A DNA stretch of 64,000 nt from Clostridium swellfunianum (GTDB lineage Bacteria > Bacillota > Clostridia > Clostridiales > Clostridiaceae): positions 4,211,001 through 4,275,000 of the forward strand of contig NZ_JAMOFV010000006.1 of assembly GCF_023656515.1 (NCBI RefSeq), read 5' to 3'. This document shows, one piece after another, positions 1-8,963 of the stretch. A program made the translations under genes and the position numbers. Below the pieces are notes generated by a model. It did no database searches, was not told the DNA's origin, and was given only the letters and a program-made list of their open reading frames with translations. Numbering within the stretch: position 1 is the first letter of the stretch; every line of letters starts with the position of its first letter.

Positions 1-151
1 ATTTTTCCCATACCTTCTTAGTCTTATCAGTTGGACCTGCTAAGAAGCTCTTGTCACCTTCATATAATTTATAGTTCTTTTGAATAAAATCTCTAACGTC
101 GATATTATCCATCCATTCGCCTTGTATAAAACCTTCCCATTGTTTAAACAT
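1..151 (-). CDS. pflB: Formate C-acetyltransferase (pyruvate formate-lyase), N-terminal fragment
   Basis: Only the first 50 codons lie in the window; the gene runs off the left edge. The encoded start [13 protein letters not shown], followed by INVRDFIQ-like and YEGD.SFLAGPT segments, is the well-conserved N terminus of pyruvate formate-lyase, the glycyl-radical enzyme that splits pyruvate into formate and acetyl-CoA in anaerobic fermentation. The catalytic cysteines and glycyl-radical loop are outside the window. The ATG at 151 is preceded by AAGGAG at a good distance. A canonical promoter lies upstream. Confidence 0.9.
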   Translation of the reverse strand, partial: MFKQWEGFIQGEWMDNIDVRDFIQKNYKLYEGDKSFLAGPTDKTKKVWEK

Positions 152-186
152 TAACTTCACTCCTTGCTTCGTCTTATTACAGTTCT

Positions 187-215
187 ATTATACAATGTTT
201 TTTCATCTGTATCAA
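187..215 (-). promoter_or_regulatory. Promoter of pflB
   Basis: On the minus strand TTGATA (210-215) and TATAAT (187-192) are separated by 17 bp, a near-consensus housekeeping promoter about 35 nt upstream of the pflB start. In the rest of the 152-486 gap I see only this promoter and the feo promoter. Confidence 0.75.
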
Positions 216-421
216 TAGTAATTTTTGTTGTTTTCAGCCATTTTTGCTCATTATATTAGAACAGTTTACTATTCTGTTTCATTTTCTCACATTTGCTGTA
301 TCATTCGATATTTATTATTTATTAATTGTTATTATGATATAAAAACTTTATTGTTATTCCTCTTGTAAACCTTTTAATGCATACTATTTTCATTAGTCCG
401 TTAGAATTTTAACCTTTTTCC

Positions 422-470
422 TTGACAGACAAATATATTAGTGGTAATATTTACTTGAGAATGATTTTCA
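422..470 (+). promoter_or_regulatory. feo promoter with Fur-like operator
   Basis: TTGACA (422-427) and TAATAT (445-450) are 17 bp apart. Directly downstream, covering the expected transcription start, is TGAGAATGATTTTCA (456-470). It matches the 7-1-7 Fur box TGATAATnATTATCA at 13 of 14 or 12 of 14 informative positions, depending on how symmetry is scored. A repressor there would block initiation, so iron-repressed expression of feoAB is likely. Confidence 0.75.
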
Positions 471-486
471 GTGTGGGGTGGTAATA

Positions 487-714
487 ATGAGCATTTATGA
501 TTTAAAGCCAGGACAAAAAGCATTTGTCACTAGAATTGTAGGAGATGAAAAACTAGCGAAGAGATTGCTAGCTTTAGGCGCTATAGAGGGTACCGAGGTT
601 TCAGTTAAAACAGCAGCTCCACTAGGTGATCCAATTATAATCAATTTTAGAGGCTTCGATTTAGCAATTAGGAAGCAAGATGCAAGAAACATTGTAGTAA
701 GAAACGCAAAATAG
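487..714 (+). CDS. feoA: Ferrous iron transport protein A
   Basis: A 75-residue SH3-like FeoA protein, a cytoplasmic partner thought to modulate the FeoB GTPase permease. The family pattern is visible: an N-terminal YDLKPGQ segment, a central LLALGAIEGTEV turn, and GDPIIINFRGFDLAIRKQDA. The ATG at 487 is used because GGGGTGG sits just upstream; a GTG at 478 would lie inside that ribosome binding site. It is first in an operon with feoB (108 nt gap) and lies behind the Fur-box promoter. Confidence 0.93.
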   Translation: MSIYDLKPGQKAFVTRIVGDEKLAKRLLALGAIEGTEVSVKTAAPLGDPIIINFRGFDLAIRKQDARNIVVRNAK

Positions 715-822
715 AAACAAACAACTTAAGGATTGTTAAGTGTAGAGTTCAAAACAAAGAATACAAAGAGTTTAGGTATTAATAATTCTTAAGTACTAAA
801 TAGGAATACAAGGGGGATTTAG

Positions 823-2595
823 ATGATTACAGCTGCATTGCTTGGTAATCCTAACGTAGGAAAAACAACTCTTTTTAATCTGCTTACAGGTTCAAATCAA
901 CACGTAGGAAATTGGGCTGGAGTAACTGTTGAAAAAAAGGAAGGTTTTCTTGGAAATAACATTAAGATCGTAGATTTGCCTGGAATATATGCCATGGATA
1001 CTTATTCTTACGAAGAAAAGGTATCTAAAAACTTCATTGTTAATGGAAATGTAGATTTAATCATCAACATAGTTGATGCCTCTAATCTAAATAGAAATCT
1101 CTATCTTACAACACAACTTAAACAGTTTAAAAAGCCTATCGTCTTAGTTTTAAACATGATAGATTCCGCTGAAAGCAAGGGTATAAAATTTGATTATGAA
1201 ATGCTCTCAAAAGAGCTTGGAGTAACTGTAGTTCCAATAATAGCTTCAAAAGGTAAAGGCATCGATAAACTGAAGGAACTTTTGAATAGTTCTGTTTTTT
1301 TAAAAGATTCTGATGATAATAACTTTCAGTTTCACACAGAAAAAGAAGCCTATGGCTATATTGAAACTGTATTAAGTAAATGCTTAACCTATACTTCTAA
1401 AAATAAAGTTTCCACCACTGAAAAAATAGATCGGTATGTTATAAATAGATTTTTAGCTTATCCATTATTTTTGCTTATACTATTTTTTATATTTCAGTTC
1501 ACTTTTAGCTGGGTAGGTCAACCCCTTGCGGATTGGCTTGATGCACTAGTATCAGATAAACTTGTTCCTGCAGTTGATGTGATGCTCTCTAGCAGCAGTG
1601 ATTGGTTCAAATCATTGATAATAGATGGTATCATAGGCGGTGTTGGCTCAGTCATAGTATTTCTTCCTGTAATATTGGCATTGTTTTTATGCATCTCTTT
1701 CTTAGAAGATAGCGGATACATGGCTAGAGTTGCCTTTATAATGGATAGAATAATTAGAAAGATGGGACTTTCCGGAAAAGCATTTATTCCACTTATAATT
1801 GGTTTTGGCTGTTCTGTTCCAGGAGTAATGTCCGCAAGAACCCTTGAAAGTGAAAAAGACAGAAAGCTGGCAGCTTTAATAGTTCCACTTATGTCCTGCA
1901 ACGCAAGATTACCTGTTTATTTAGTATTTGCTGGAGCATTTTTTAAGGGTCATGAATCCTTAGTTGTAGCTTCACTTTATTTAATTGGTGTAATAATTGC
2001 ATTTATAATAGGAATATTATTTAAGAATACTTTATTTAAAAAGGATGATGAACCTTTTATAATAGAACTCCCTGAATATAAGCTTCCTGAGGCAAAAGGA
2101 CTGGCACTTCATACTTGGGAAAAAGGAAAAGGCTTTTTAAAGAAAGCTGGAACAATAATATTCTCAGTATCTATTATTGTGTGGGTACTTTCAAACTTTA
2201 ACTTTAATGGATATACAGATATAAATTCAAGCTTCATGTCCAATATTGGAAGAGCTATAAGTCCTATATTTTATCCTCTTGGCTTTGCTTCCTGGCAAAA
2301 TGCAGTATCTTTGCTTGCTGGAATAATGGCTAAAGAAGTTGTAGTTGGTACTATGGGAGTTATATATGGCGGTGAATTAACAGAAATACTTCCAACAGTA
2401 TTTACTTCTCTTTCAGCTTACAGCTTTCTAGTATTTGTTCTTTTATATACACCATGTGTATCATTAATAGCTACAATGAAAAAAGAGTACGGAACAAAGA
2501 TGGCTACTTTTTCAGTTACTTATCAATTTATACTAGCATGGGTAGTTTCCTTCCTGGTATTTAATATAGGAAGCTTAATATTAAGAATATTTTAA
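823..2595 (+). CDS. feoB: Ferrous iron transport protein B (GTPase permease)
   Basis: 590 residues. The N-terminal cytoplasmic G domain has G1 GNPNVGKT (8-15), a G2 threonine near 35, G3 DLPG (51-54) and G4 NMID (111-114). From about residue 207 come the membrane segments with the two Gate domains, including GCSVPG, MSCNARLPVY and TPCVSLIAT motifs. It imports Fe(II) across the cytoplasmic membrane. It is shorter than enterobacterial FeoB (about 770 aa), because the soluble stretch after the G domain is short. The start has an AGGGGGA ribosome binding site. It sits between feoA and a small Cys-rich partner, the usual Firmicute Feo layout. Confidence 0.97.
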   Translation: MITAALLGNPNVGKTTLFNLLTGSNQHVGNWAGVTVEKKEGFLGNNIKIVDLPGIYAMDTYSYEEKVSKNFIVNGNVDLIINIVDASNLNRNLYLTTQLKQFKKPIVLVLNMIDSAESKGIKFDYEMLSKELGVTVVPIIASKGKGIDKLKELLNSSVFLKDSDDNNFQFHTEKEAYGYIETVLSKCLTYTSKNKVSTTEKIDRYVINRFLAYPLFLLILFFIFQFTFSWVGQPLADWLDALVSDKLVPAVDVMLSSSSDWFKSLIIDGIIGGVGSVIVFLPVILALFLCISFLEDSGYMARVAFIMDRIIRKMGLSGKAFIPLIIGFGCSVPGVMSARTLESEKDRKLAALIVPLMSCNARLPVYLVFAGAFFKGHESLVVASLYLIGVIIAFIIGILFKNTLFKKDDEPFIIELPEYKLPEAKGLALHTWEKGKGFLKKAGTIIFSVSIIVWVLSNFNFNGYTDINSSFMSNIGRAISPIFYPLGFASWQNAVSLLAGIMAKEVVVGTMGVIYGGELTEILPTVFTSLSAYSFLVFVLLYTPCVSLIATMKKEYGTKMATFSVTYQFILAWVVSFLVFNIGSLILRIF

Positions 2596-2644
2596 TTGGA
2601 CATATTACTTCTTAGTAGTGTCCTTAAAAAGGAGTGTGGTCTTA

Positions 2645-2800
2645 ATGCCTGAAATAATCATAGCTGCTGTACTAATAGCTGCTGCAGGATATATATTTTA
2701 TAAAAACTTTAAAAAGAGCGCCTCTGGTGAATGTAACTGTGGAAGCTGCTCAAATAGCTGTCCAAAGTATTCAATGTCAAAAGAAAAAAAGCAGGATTAG
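2645..2800 (+). CDS. FeoB-associated Cys-rich membrane protein
   Basis: A 51-residue protein with one N-terminal membrane helix (MPEIIIAAVLIAAAGYIFY), a basic stretch and a cysteine-rich tail (ECNCGSCSNSCPK). This architecture matches the small FeoB-associated Cys-rich proteins found after feoB in Firmicutes; a metal-binding role in iron uptake is inferred. The ATG at 2645 follows AAGGAG (2629-2634); an upstream GTG at 2618 would include that site and is less likely. Its stop codon lies in the terminator hairpin. Confidence 0.8.
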   Translation: MPEIIIAAVLIAAAGYIFYKNFKKSASGECNCGSCSNSCPKYSMSKEKKQD

Positions 2801-2815
2801 TTCCTGCTTTTTTTA
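2790..2815 (+). terminator. feo operon terminator
   Basis: A 7-bp stem AGCAGGA/TCCTGCT with a short loop is followed by a run of seven T. It overlaps the last codons of the Cys-rich gene and abuts the convergent gene end at 2813. Confidence 0.8.
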
Positions 2816-3610
2816 ATAGCTGTTATTTGCAATAGCTGTCAATTCTGTTTCATCCTTGGTTCCTCTTAGTATTGCATCAATCACCTTTGAGGCAGCTTTT
2901 TTAGAAATTCTTTCAACATCTACATTCAACTCTATTTTATTCTTTTTTATCAAACTTCTTAAAAACCTAAGCTGTTTTTCTGTTATACAATCATCCCTTA
3001 CGATAGTATCACTGCTTTGGACCTTATATATAAGAGTAAATATTCTAGGAAGGTTTAATACATCTTCATAGTTATGAAGCATAATGATATCCTTTAACTC
3101 TTCATCTTTAGTTTGAAGATATTGATTATACATCTCAACGCTAATAGCCCCATCTATTTGATCTTCTCTTTCAACACCTAAAAACTTTTCAACTGTTTTT
3201 AGATTGCAGCGTTCCATGCCAAGCTGTCTGTAATAAGGTCTTATCATTCTATACAAGTCAATATGTTCAGAAGGAATATTAAAATATATATTATTCTTTT
3301 CTGATCTTCTCACTACAAAAGGCTCATCAAAGGCTATTCCATTATAGGAGCACCATTTTGAAAACTTTTCTAAATCACTGCTGAAAGCATGTAATATGTC
3401 AGTTTCATCCTCAAGTTCCTCAGCGAAATACTGTTTTATTGTAAGAAGTCCTTCTTCATTAAAATACCCCAAGGATATTAAAATTATATGATCCTTGTCC
3501 TTCTCAAACCCTGTAGTCTCTATATCAAAATAAGCAATATTATGCATATCGTATTTATCTATGACTTTTCTATCAACTTTAATTTTATCTTTATACTCTC
3601 TAATAAACAT
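2813..3610 (-). CDS. RNase H-like domain protein (YprB-type exonuclease family)
   Basis: 265 residues. The N-terminal half carries the DEDD-type nuclease signature YFDIETTGF and later acidic positions (HIDLYRMIRPYY, HNYEDVLNLPRI), as in the predicted exonuclease family typified by Bacillus YprB. A basic C-terminal region (KQLRFLRSLIKKNKIEL) follows. It should act on nucleic acid in the cytoplasm; the true substrate is unknown. Two ATGs are adjacent; the second (3610) is better spaced from GGAGG. It is monocistronic, between the feo terminator and argS. Confidence 0.75.
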   Translation of the reverse strand: MFIREYKDKIKVDRKVIDKYDMHNIAYFDIETTGFEKDKDHIILISLGYFNEEGLLTIKQYFAEELEDETDILHAFSSDLEKFSKWCSYNGIAFDEPFVVRRSEKNNIYFNIPSEHIDLYRMIRPYYRQLGMERCNLKTVEKFLGVEREDQIDGAISVEMYNQYLQTKDEELKDIIMLHNYEDVLNLPRIFTLIYKVQSSDTIVRDDCITEKQLRFLRSLIKKNKIELNVDVERISKKAASKVIDAILRGTKDETELTAIANNSY

Positions 3611-3670
3611 CATTTCCTCCGTCTAGTCAAAGGCTTACTAATAGATTATATAACATATTGGAAGATTTTA

Positions 3671-3712
3671 AAATAGAAAAACTCCATAGAGTACGTAAAA
3701 ACTCTATGGAGT
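3671..3712 (-). terminator. argS terminator
   Basis: A 12-bp perfect stem ACTCCATAGAGT/ACTCTATGGAGT (3681-3692 and 3701-3712) is followed on the minus strand by TTTTTCTATTTT. Confidence 0.85.
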
Positions 3713-3717
3713 CATAA

Positions 3718-5409
3718 TTACATCTTTTCTACTACTTCAAGTCCTATTAAGCTTAAGCCGTTTTTAACAGCCTGACAGGTAGCTTCAACTAGCTTTAGCC
3801 TTGCAATCTTAACTTCCTCATCTTGCGCATTTAATATACTGTGTGCGTTGTAGAATTTGTTAAAGGCTTTGGCAATTTCAATAACGTGTCTTGTCAATAT
3901 TGAAGGTTCTAGCTTATCAATAGCAGCAAGTATCGCATCCTGAAGTCTTGAAATAAGTTTAACTAGTTCAAATTCTTCTGGTGAAGTTATCTTACTGAAA
4001 TCTGCGTTGCCAGTGGTTTCTCCAGCCTTTCTTAAAATACTCTTTCCTCTTGCATAGGTGTACTGAGCATATGGACCAGTCTCACCTTCAAAGTTAAGCA
4101 TTTCCTTCCAATCAAATATTATATCTTTTTCTCTATTGTTCTTAAGGTATGTGAATACTATAGATCCAATACCTATCTTCTTAGCTACCTCTTCCTTATT
4201 TTCAAGGTTTGGATTCTTTTCATTTATTACTTCTAAAGCCTTAACTACAGCTTCATTTAATAGTTCTTCAAGATAAATAGCATTACCGCTTCTTGTTGAG
4301 AACTTTCCCTCAGCAAACTTCACAAGACCAAAGCCAACATGCTTGCAGTCATCAGCCCAGTCATGCCCCATAAGTTTTATAGTGGTAAATACCTGCTTAA
4401 AATGTAAAGCTTGTGAAGTTCCAACAACATAAATATTCTTATGAAAATCATATGTTTTTTTTCTATAAAAAGCAGCTGCTAGGTCTCTTGTAGCATAAAT
4501 TGTTGCCCCATCAGACTTTTTAATTATACATGGAGGCATATTGTATTCATCCAGCATTACTACCTTTGCACCATTGCTTTCAACCAATAGTCCCTTTTGT
4601 TCTATCTCGTCAACTACAGCATCCATCTTATCACTGTAGAAACTTTCACCAGCATAAGAATCAAAGTTTACGTTAAGCATATCGTATACTCTCTTAAATT
4701 CCTTCAAGCTTAATTCCTTAAACTCATTCCAAAGTCTAACTTCCTCTTCGCATCCGTCTTCAAGGTTCTTAAAATGTTTTCTTGCAATATCTTCAAGAGA
4801 AGGATCTTTTTCAGCCTCATCATAGAATTTAACGTAAAGCCTTTCAAGCTCACGTATTGCATTTTTGTGAAGAGCTTCTATATCTACCCACCTATGGTAA
4901 GCAGCTATAAGTCTTCCGTATTGAGTACCCCAGTCTCCAAGGTGATTAACTCCTATGGCCTTATAGCCTTCGAAATTCATAAGTCTATATAGCGAATTAC
5001 CTATAACTGTAGTTGTAAGGTGTCCTACGTGAAAGTTTTTAGCTATGTTAGGTGAAGAATATTCAACCACAACATTTTTTCCCTCTCCAATTTTGGATGA
5101 ACCATATTTGTCTCCTTCTTCAAGAGCCTTATCTAAAGTCTCCTTTATAAACAAAGACTTATCCATGAAAAAATTTAGATATGGTCCAAGGTTTTCAATC
5201 TTTTCAAAGCCTTCTTTATTTATTTTTCCCTGAAGTTCCTGAGCTATCATAACTGGAGCTTTTCTTAAAGCCTTTGAAAGCTGGAAGCAAGGAAATGCAA
5301 AGTCTCCCATTTCTGACCTTGGTGGAATCTCTATAAGTCTTTCTATTAAATCAAGTTCTAAATCAACATGCTCCTTAATCCTTTGCGCAACTAGTGCTTT
5401 GTAATCCAT
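3718..5409 (-). CDS. argS: Arginyl-tRNA synthetase
   Basis: 563 residues, full length for a class I ArgRS. It charges tRNA-Arg with arginine. The HIGH motif is HVGH (127-130) in [13 protein letters not shown]. The KMSKS loop is the degenerate [11 protein letters not shown] typical of ArgRS. An Arg_tRNA_synt_N region precedes it, and the DALR anticodon-binding domain closes the protein ([20 protein letters not shown]). The ATG follows AAAGGAG. A T-box leader lies upstream, so expression should rise when tRNA-Arg is uncharged. Confidence 0.97.
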   Translation of the reverse strand: MDYKALVAQRIKEHVDLELDLIERLIEIPPRSEMGDFAFPCFQLSKALRKAPVMIAQELQGKINKEGFEKIENLGPYLNFFMDKSLFIKETLDKALEEGDKYGSSKIGEGKNVVVEYSSPNIAKNFHVGHLTTTVIGNSLYRLMNFEGYKAIGVNHLGDWGTQYGRLIAAYHRWVDIEALHKNAIRELERLYVKFYDEAEKDPSLEDIARKHFKNLEDGCEEEVRLWNEFKELSLKEFKRVYDMLNVNFDSYAGESFYSDKMDAVVDEIEQKGLLVESNGAKVVMLDEYNMPPCIIKKSDGATIYATRDLAAAFYRKKTYDFHKNIYVVGTSQALHFKQVFTTIKLMGHDWADDCKHVGFGLVKFAEGKFSTRSGNAIYLEELLNEAVVKALEVINEKNPNLENKEEVAKKIGIGSIVFTYLKNNREKDIIFDWKEMLNFEGETGPYAQYTYARGKSILRKAGETTGNADFSKITSPEEFELVKLISRLQDAILAAIDKLEPSILTRHVIEIAKAFNKFYNAHSILNAQDEEVKIARLKLVEATCQAVKNGLSLIGLEVVEKM

Positions 5410-5483
5410 AAAACCATCTCCTTTAATATATTTACTTTTTTGATGAGTTAAGTCTTTAACATTTTAACTATAACTAGATATCT

Positions 5484-5507
5484 AGATAAGAAGATAAGAA
5501 GATAAGA
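5484..5507. repeat. Short tandem repeat, three copies of AGATAAGA
   Basis: Three exact 8-nt units lie between the T-box terminator and the argS start. In the argS transcript this part of the leader reads as a pyrimidine-rich stretch. No function is apparent. Confidence 0.6.
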
Positions 5508-5584
5508 AGTTAAAAAGTTAAATTTTTACACACTATATGCTTTCCATATGCAGACCACAATAAACACATCATTATATGTATATA

Positions 5585-5928
5585 AAAAGCCCGCCTCTAA
5601 AAATATAGAGACGGGCATTGTATCCGTGGTACCACTCTAGTTGATGCAAATATAATTCACATCCACTCGAAACTTTAACGCTGTCAGCGGCTTGCCCTAC
5701 TCATGTAGAAAAACAACACCAAGATAATTTACAATCTGCTAAAAGCAATGAAGCCTCGCAATTTTATCATCTTATAAATAGATTTACGTTTGTTTTCGTA
5801 TACTTCAGGCAGCTTCTCAGAGGCTCTCTTCCTTTTTTATATTCTGCAAGGCTTCCACCCTTCCCTGCTCTCTTTAAGAAATTCAAAAAAGTACTCTTCT
5901 CATCAAAGAATTTTTCTTTAAATATTTA
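5585..5928 (-). promoter_or_regulatory. T-box riboswitch leader of argS
   Basis: On the minus strand the leader has the Stem I opening GATGAGAAGAGTA, then AGAGAGC and the GGGTGG..AGCC apical region. The conserved T-box GAGTGGTACCACGG (about 5623-5637) follows, then an intrinsic terminator with GCCCGTCTCTA/TAGAGGCGGGC arms and TTTTTATA. This is a class of tRNA-sensing attenuator; uncharged tRNA-Arg should favour the antiterminator. I could not assign the specifier codon with confidence. Confidence 0.92.
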
Positions 5929-5934
5929 CACTAT

Positions 5935-5963
5935 ATTATATTATTGTATTCAATTTGTGTCAA
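5935..5963 (-). promoter_or_regulatory. Promoter of the argS T-box leader
   Basis: TTGACA (5958-5963) and TATAAT (5935-5940) are 17 bp apart on the minus strand, both at consensus. Transcription should start near 5928, at the beginning of the T-box. Confidence 0.85.
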
Positions 5964-6072
5964 TATATTCTAGAGCAATTCTTTCAATATGGCTTTAAGT
6001 GTACTTCGTTCGTTATCAATCTCCTTTGCTGCTTTTATCTCTAACTGTCTAACAATATGTTTCATAAATTTT

Positions 6073-7176
6073 TTATTTCATAACTCTTCTAGCTGTAATA
6101 TAATCCGGCCTACTATAAGATGATATTTTTACAACATCACCAGTTCTTGGCGCATGAATATACATTCCATTGCCAACATATATCCCCATGTGACTTGGAC
6201 TTCCTCCCTTGCCATAGAAAACTAAATCTCCCGGCTGGAGTTCGTCTCTAGAAACAGAATAACCGTCATTTATTTGATTATAGGTTGTCCTTCCTAGGTT
6301 TATTCCGAAGTGCCTGTACACATATTGAGTAAATCCTGAACAGTCAAATCCTGCTGGTGTAGTTCCACCCCACTTATAAGGCGTACCTAAAAAATTGGAT
6401 GCGTAAGCTACTACGGCATTGCTTGAAACTGATACAGCTCCTCTAGATGGTGTATATTTAGGTGTTGAGTTTCTTATTGATTGTATTTGTCTTAAGGTTT
6501 CATTTAATCTTGCCTGCGATTCATTTACCTCGGCCGCTAACGATCTTTCTTGCCTTTCTGCCTCTTTAATCAGCTCATTTTGCTCGTCCTTACTTAACTT
6601 AAGGTTGCTCATCTTTTTATTATTTTCATTATTTATTGCTATTAGCTGATTGTTTATATCGCTTAGTTTTTTTCTTTTGATGTTTAGTTCCTCTTGTTTT
6701 GCTTTTAGATTTGCAGTAATCTTTTTGTCTGTTTCTATAATATTTTTCACTATCTCTACCCTTGACAGAAAATCATTGAACCCTTTTGATTCAAGTATTA
6801 TTTGTATGTAACTATCAATACCATTAACATACATGGCTTTCATTCTTTTACTAAATAGCTCTTGTTCTTTCCTTAAATTTTCTTCTGACTCATTTAAATC
6901 CTTTTCAGTTATTTTAATATCCTGATTACCTTTTAAAATTTTCTTCTTATTTTCTTCTACCTGAACCATTACTTCTTCAATTTGGTTATCTAGATTTTCT
7001 ATTCTTTGCTCTATTTCAAATCTTTTTTCTTGTGCCCTCTTTAATTCATTTTTATCAGCTTGAAGCTGCTCTCTTTCGCTTTGAATCTGATTAGATGATG
7101 GTGCTGCAAATACTGGTTTATATACGATAACATTTAATGTAAGCATTATTGCAATATATCTTGATGTTCTCTTCAT
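6073..7176 (-). CDS. Secreted C40 (NlpC/P60) peptidoglycan hydrolase with N-terminal coiled coil
   Basis: 367 residues. A signal peptide (about 1-25, ending PVFAAPSS) precedes a long coiled coil (about 30-235) resembling the PcsB/CwlO N-terminal domain that docks to FtsEX-type systems. A linker leads to the NlpC/P60 catalytic domain (about 260-367). The likely triad is C279 (GFDCSGFTQYVY), H329 (SHMGIYVG) and H341 (YIHAP). It should cut peptide stems in the cell wall. Length and architecture fit the family. It is monocistronic; the start follows AGGAGG. Confidence 0.92.
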   Translation of the reverse strand: MKRTSRYIAIMLTLNVIVYKPVFAAPSSNQIQSEREQLQADKNELKRAQEKRFEIEQRIENLDNQIEEVMVQVEENKKKILKGNQDIKITEKDLNESEENLRKEQELFSKRMKAMYVNGIDSYIQIILESKGFNDFLSRVEIVKNIIETDKKITANLKAKQEELNIKRKKLSDINNQLIAINNENNKKMSNLKLSKDEQNELIKEAERQERSLAAEVNESQARLNETLRQIQSIRNSTPKYTPSRGAVSVSSNAVVAYASNFLGTPYKWGGTTPAGFDCSGFTQYVYRHFGINLGRTTYNQINDGYSVSRDELQPGDLVFYGKGGSPSHMGIYVGNGMYIHAPRTGDVVKISSYSRPDYITARRVMK

Positions 7177-7280
7177 CTTTTCCTCCTAGGTGTACACATG
7201 TTTTTTCATTTAAAATATATCTTAACATTTTTATGTGTAGAACTTATGAAGACAATTTTTCAATATTTATAATGAGAGCG

Positions 7281-7306
7281 CAAAAAAGAGCTCCTAAATG
7301 AGCTCT
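7281..7306 (-). terminator. Terminator of the zinc-ribbon gene
   Basis: A stem AGAGCTC/GAGCTCT with a 6-nt loop is followed on the minus strand by TTTTTT. Confidence 0.75.
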
Positions 7307-7316
7307 CATACTAATG

Positions 7317-7850
7317 TTATTCATTGATAATATCAAATTTTCTTGCCAGTATTAATGCTAATTCATTTATGCAACCAGCATCATCATTACACGCACCAAT
7401 TTGAAGCTTTAGTGTATAAGCAACCTCATCTAATCCATTTTCTTCAACGTCATCAATTGTACTGTCCGCATCAGCTAAATTGTTCTTCAGTGAATCTACT
7501 CTATCAACAAGTTCAGTTACAGTATCTTTAACAATATAAATCTCCCTTGTAGCAGCATCTATTGTTTTTCCTTCCTTATCAGTATAGCGCTCTGTACCCT
7601 CTTCGTTGCATTTACTGCAGAAAGGGGTCCAGTGCTTTTCGCCCTCCTCCTCTGTGACTCTTACCTTAAAGGTATCATTATTACACTTTTCACATAAAGA
7701 ATTTAATGTCTCATATTGCTTATAGTTAACTGTTGCTACATATTCATTGCATTCCGAACAAATATAATCAACTTTAGAAAAAGCAGGCATTGCCACTAAG
7801 AGCACGGAGCCACATTTTGGACAGCATGCTGTTCTTTCAAATTTACTCAT
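7317..7850 (-). CDS. Zinc-ribbon protein of unknown function
   Basis: 177 residues with four paired-cysteine knuckles: CPKC near residue 10, CSEC near 31, CEKC near 53 and CSKC near 78. They suggest two treble-clef or ribbon zinc sites. The C-terminal half is acidic and predicted helical, ending in a pair of further cysteines (GACNDDAGC). It has no signal peptide or membrane segment. I do not recognise a named family. It has its own GGGAGTGG ribosome binding site and terminator, and no operon partner. Confidence 0.7.
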   Translation of the reverse strand: MSKFERTACCPKCGSVLLVAMPAFSKVDYICSECNEYVATVNYKQYETLNSLCEKCNNDTFKVRVTEEEGEKHWTPFCSKCNEEGTERYTDKEGKTIDAATREIYIVKDTVTELVDRVDSLKNNLADADSTIDDVEENGLDEVAYTLKLQIGACNDDAGCINELALILARKFDIINE

Positions 7851-8029
7851 AATACCACTCCCTGTAACTTATATTCATACTTGTCAGGTTTTATGATAAT
7901 TTATAATGCTTAACTAAGTAAAAAAGTATTTCCATGATAAATTATTTATATTTTGCTTTAGCTGTATATAAATGTTTTTAAGTTATATACTAACCACAAA
8001 TACCAATCTAATTTTAAGAGGTGACGCTA

Positions 8030-8596
8030 ATGGAAGTGATAAAGGCTATACATGATAGAAGAACCGTGCGTATGTTTACCGAAAAACCTTTAAACGATGA
8101 TGTGCTTAACAAGATTTTAGAAGCGGGAATCTGGGCTCCTTCCCATGGTAATACTCAGCCATGGGAATTTATTGTAATTGGTCCAAATACACGAAGAAAG
8201 CTATCTGAAACTTACTTAAACATGATGGAAAATGGGCCACTAAAAAACCCTTCATTTCCTGAGGACAGAAAAGCAGCTATTAGAAAATTTGCTACAAATT
8301 TTGGTGATGCACCTGTCTTAATTGCGGTAGCATGCCCCCCAGCTTCTAATGATATGGATAGATATGACTTTCCATTAACCGCTGGTGCAGTAATACAAAA
8401 TATGCTATTAGAGGCTTGGGATAATGAAGTTGCTGGCGTATGGCTCTCCTTCGGTATTAACCCAGAGGCCCAATCAATACTTGAAATTAATGAAGGCGGG
8501 TTTATAGGCGGAATCCTGGCTATTGGCTATTCTAGTAATATCCCTGCTGCCCCTCCTAGAATTTCTGTAGAAGAAAAAACACGTAAATTGCCTTAG
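8030..8596 (+). CDS. Nitroreductase family protein
   Basis: 188 residues, an FMN-dependent NAD(P)H oxidoreductase fold. The family's opening VIKAIHDRRTVRMFTEKPL carries the FMN-phosphate-binding Arg-Arg, followed by WAPSHGNTQPWEFIVI and a C-terminal GGILAIGY segment. Natural substrates cannot be told from sequence; such enzymes reduce nitroaromatics, quinones or flavins. The ATG at 8030 is chosen because AGAGGTGA lies 5-6 nt upstream; a GTG at 8021 falls inside that site. It is monocistronic. Confidence 0.88.
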   Translation: MEVIKAIHDRRTVRMFTEKPLNDDVLNKILEAGIWAPSHGNTQPWEFIVIGPNTRRKLSETYLNMMENGPLKNPSFPEDRKAAIRKFATNFGDAPVLIAVACPPASNDMDRYDFPLTAGAVIQNMLLEAWDNEVAGVWLSFGINPEAQSILEINEGGFIGGILAIGYSSNIPAAPPRISVEEKTRKLP

Positions 8597-8612
8597 AAAA
8601 ATTATTTTATAA

Positions 8613-8653
8613 AAATATAGGGACAGTTAGCATTACTAACTGTCCCTATATTT
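8613..8653. terminator. Bidirectional terminator, 18-bp perfect stem
   Basis: The arms 8613-8630 and 8636-8653 are perfectly complementary around a CATTA loop, with A/T tracts on both sides. It ends the nitroreductase gene and the 47-residue gene on the other strand. Confidence 0.85.
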
Positions 8654-8797
8654 CTATGCAACGTATTCAATATCATACTCCACTCCAACCAACTCTCTTA
8701 TGACCTCTTCTACTGTTGTCCCATATACTGTTGCTATGATATATAAATCCTCTAGCATCTCTTTTGTTAAATTTAAAACTTCCCTCTTCTTTTCCAT
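8654..8797 (-). CDS. Small 47-residue protein, possible ribbon-helix-helix type
   Basis: The frame ATG (8795-8797) to TAG (8654-8656) encodes 47 residues, with the excellent ribosome binding site GGAGGAAGACAT directly before the start. The pattern of a short basic N terminus, a beta-like EVLNLTKEML stretch and a helix TTVEEVIRELV resembles small CopG/Arc-type ribbon-helix-helix proteins, but no family can be claimed. The stop abuts the shared terminator. It is convergent with the nitroreductase gene. Confidence 0.6.
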   Translation of the reverse strand: MEKKREVLNLTKEMLEDLYIIATVYGTTVEEVIRELVGVEYDIEYVA

Positions 8798-8963
8798 ATG
8801 TCTTCCTCCATTGCAATTATATTCCACAAATTATAGTATTCGGCGCCTATAAAAGTGTGCACCGATTTTTAAATTTATATGTAGAGAGTAATTAAAAAAG
8901 TAACAAAACCATATAATCCTTAGCTTTTTTCGTTATAACCTCAATAATTTTTAATTAAACTGC

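Noticed and set aside
5484..5507. CRISPR-like or functional repeat array
   Set aside because: Only three 8-nt copies without spacers; a simple sequence repeat.
5970..6065. A 31-codon minus-strand frame downstream of the NlpC/P60 gene
   Set aside because: No ribosome binding site and no recognisable sequence; it also overlaps the argS promoter region.
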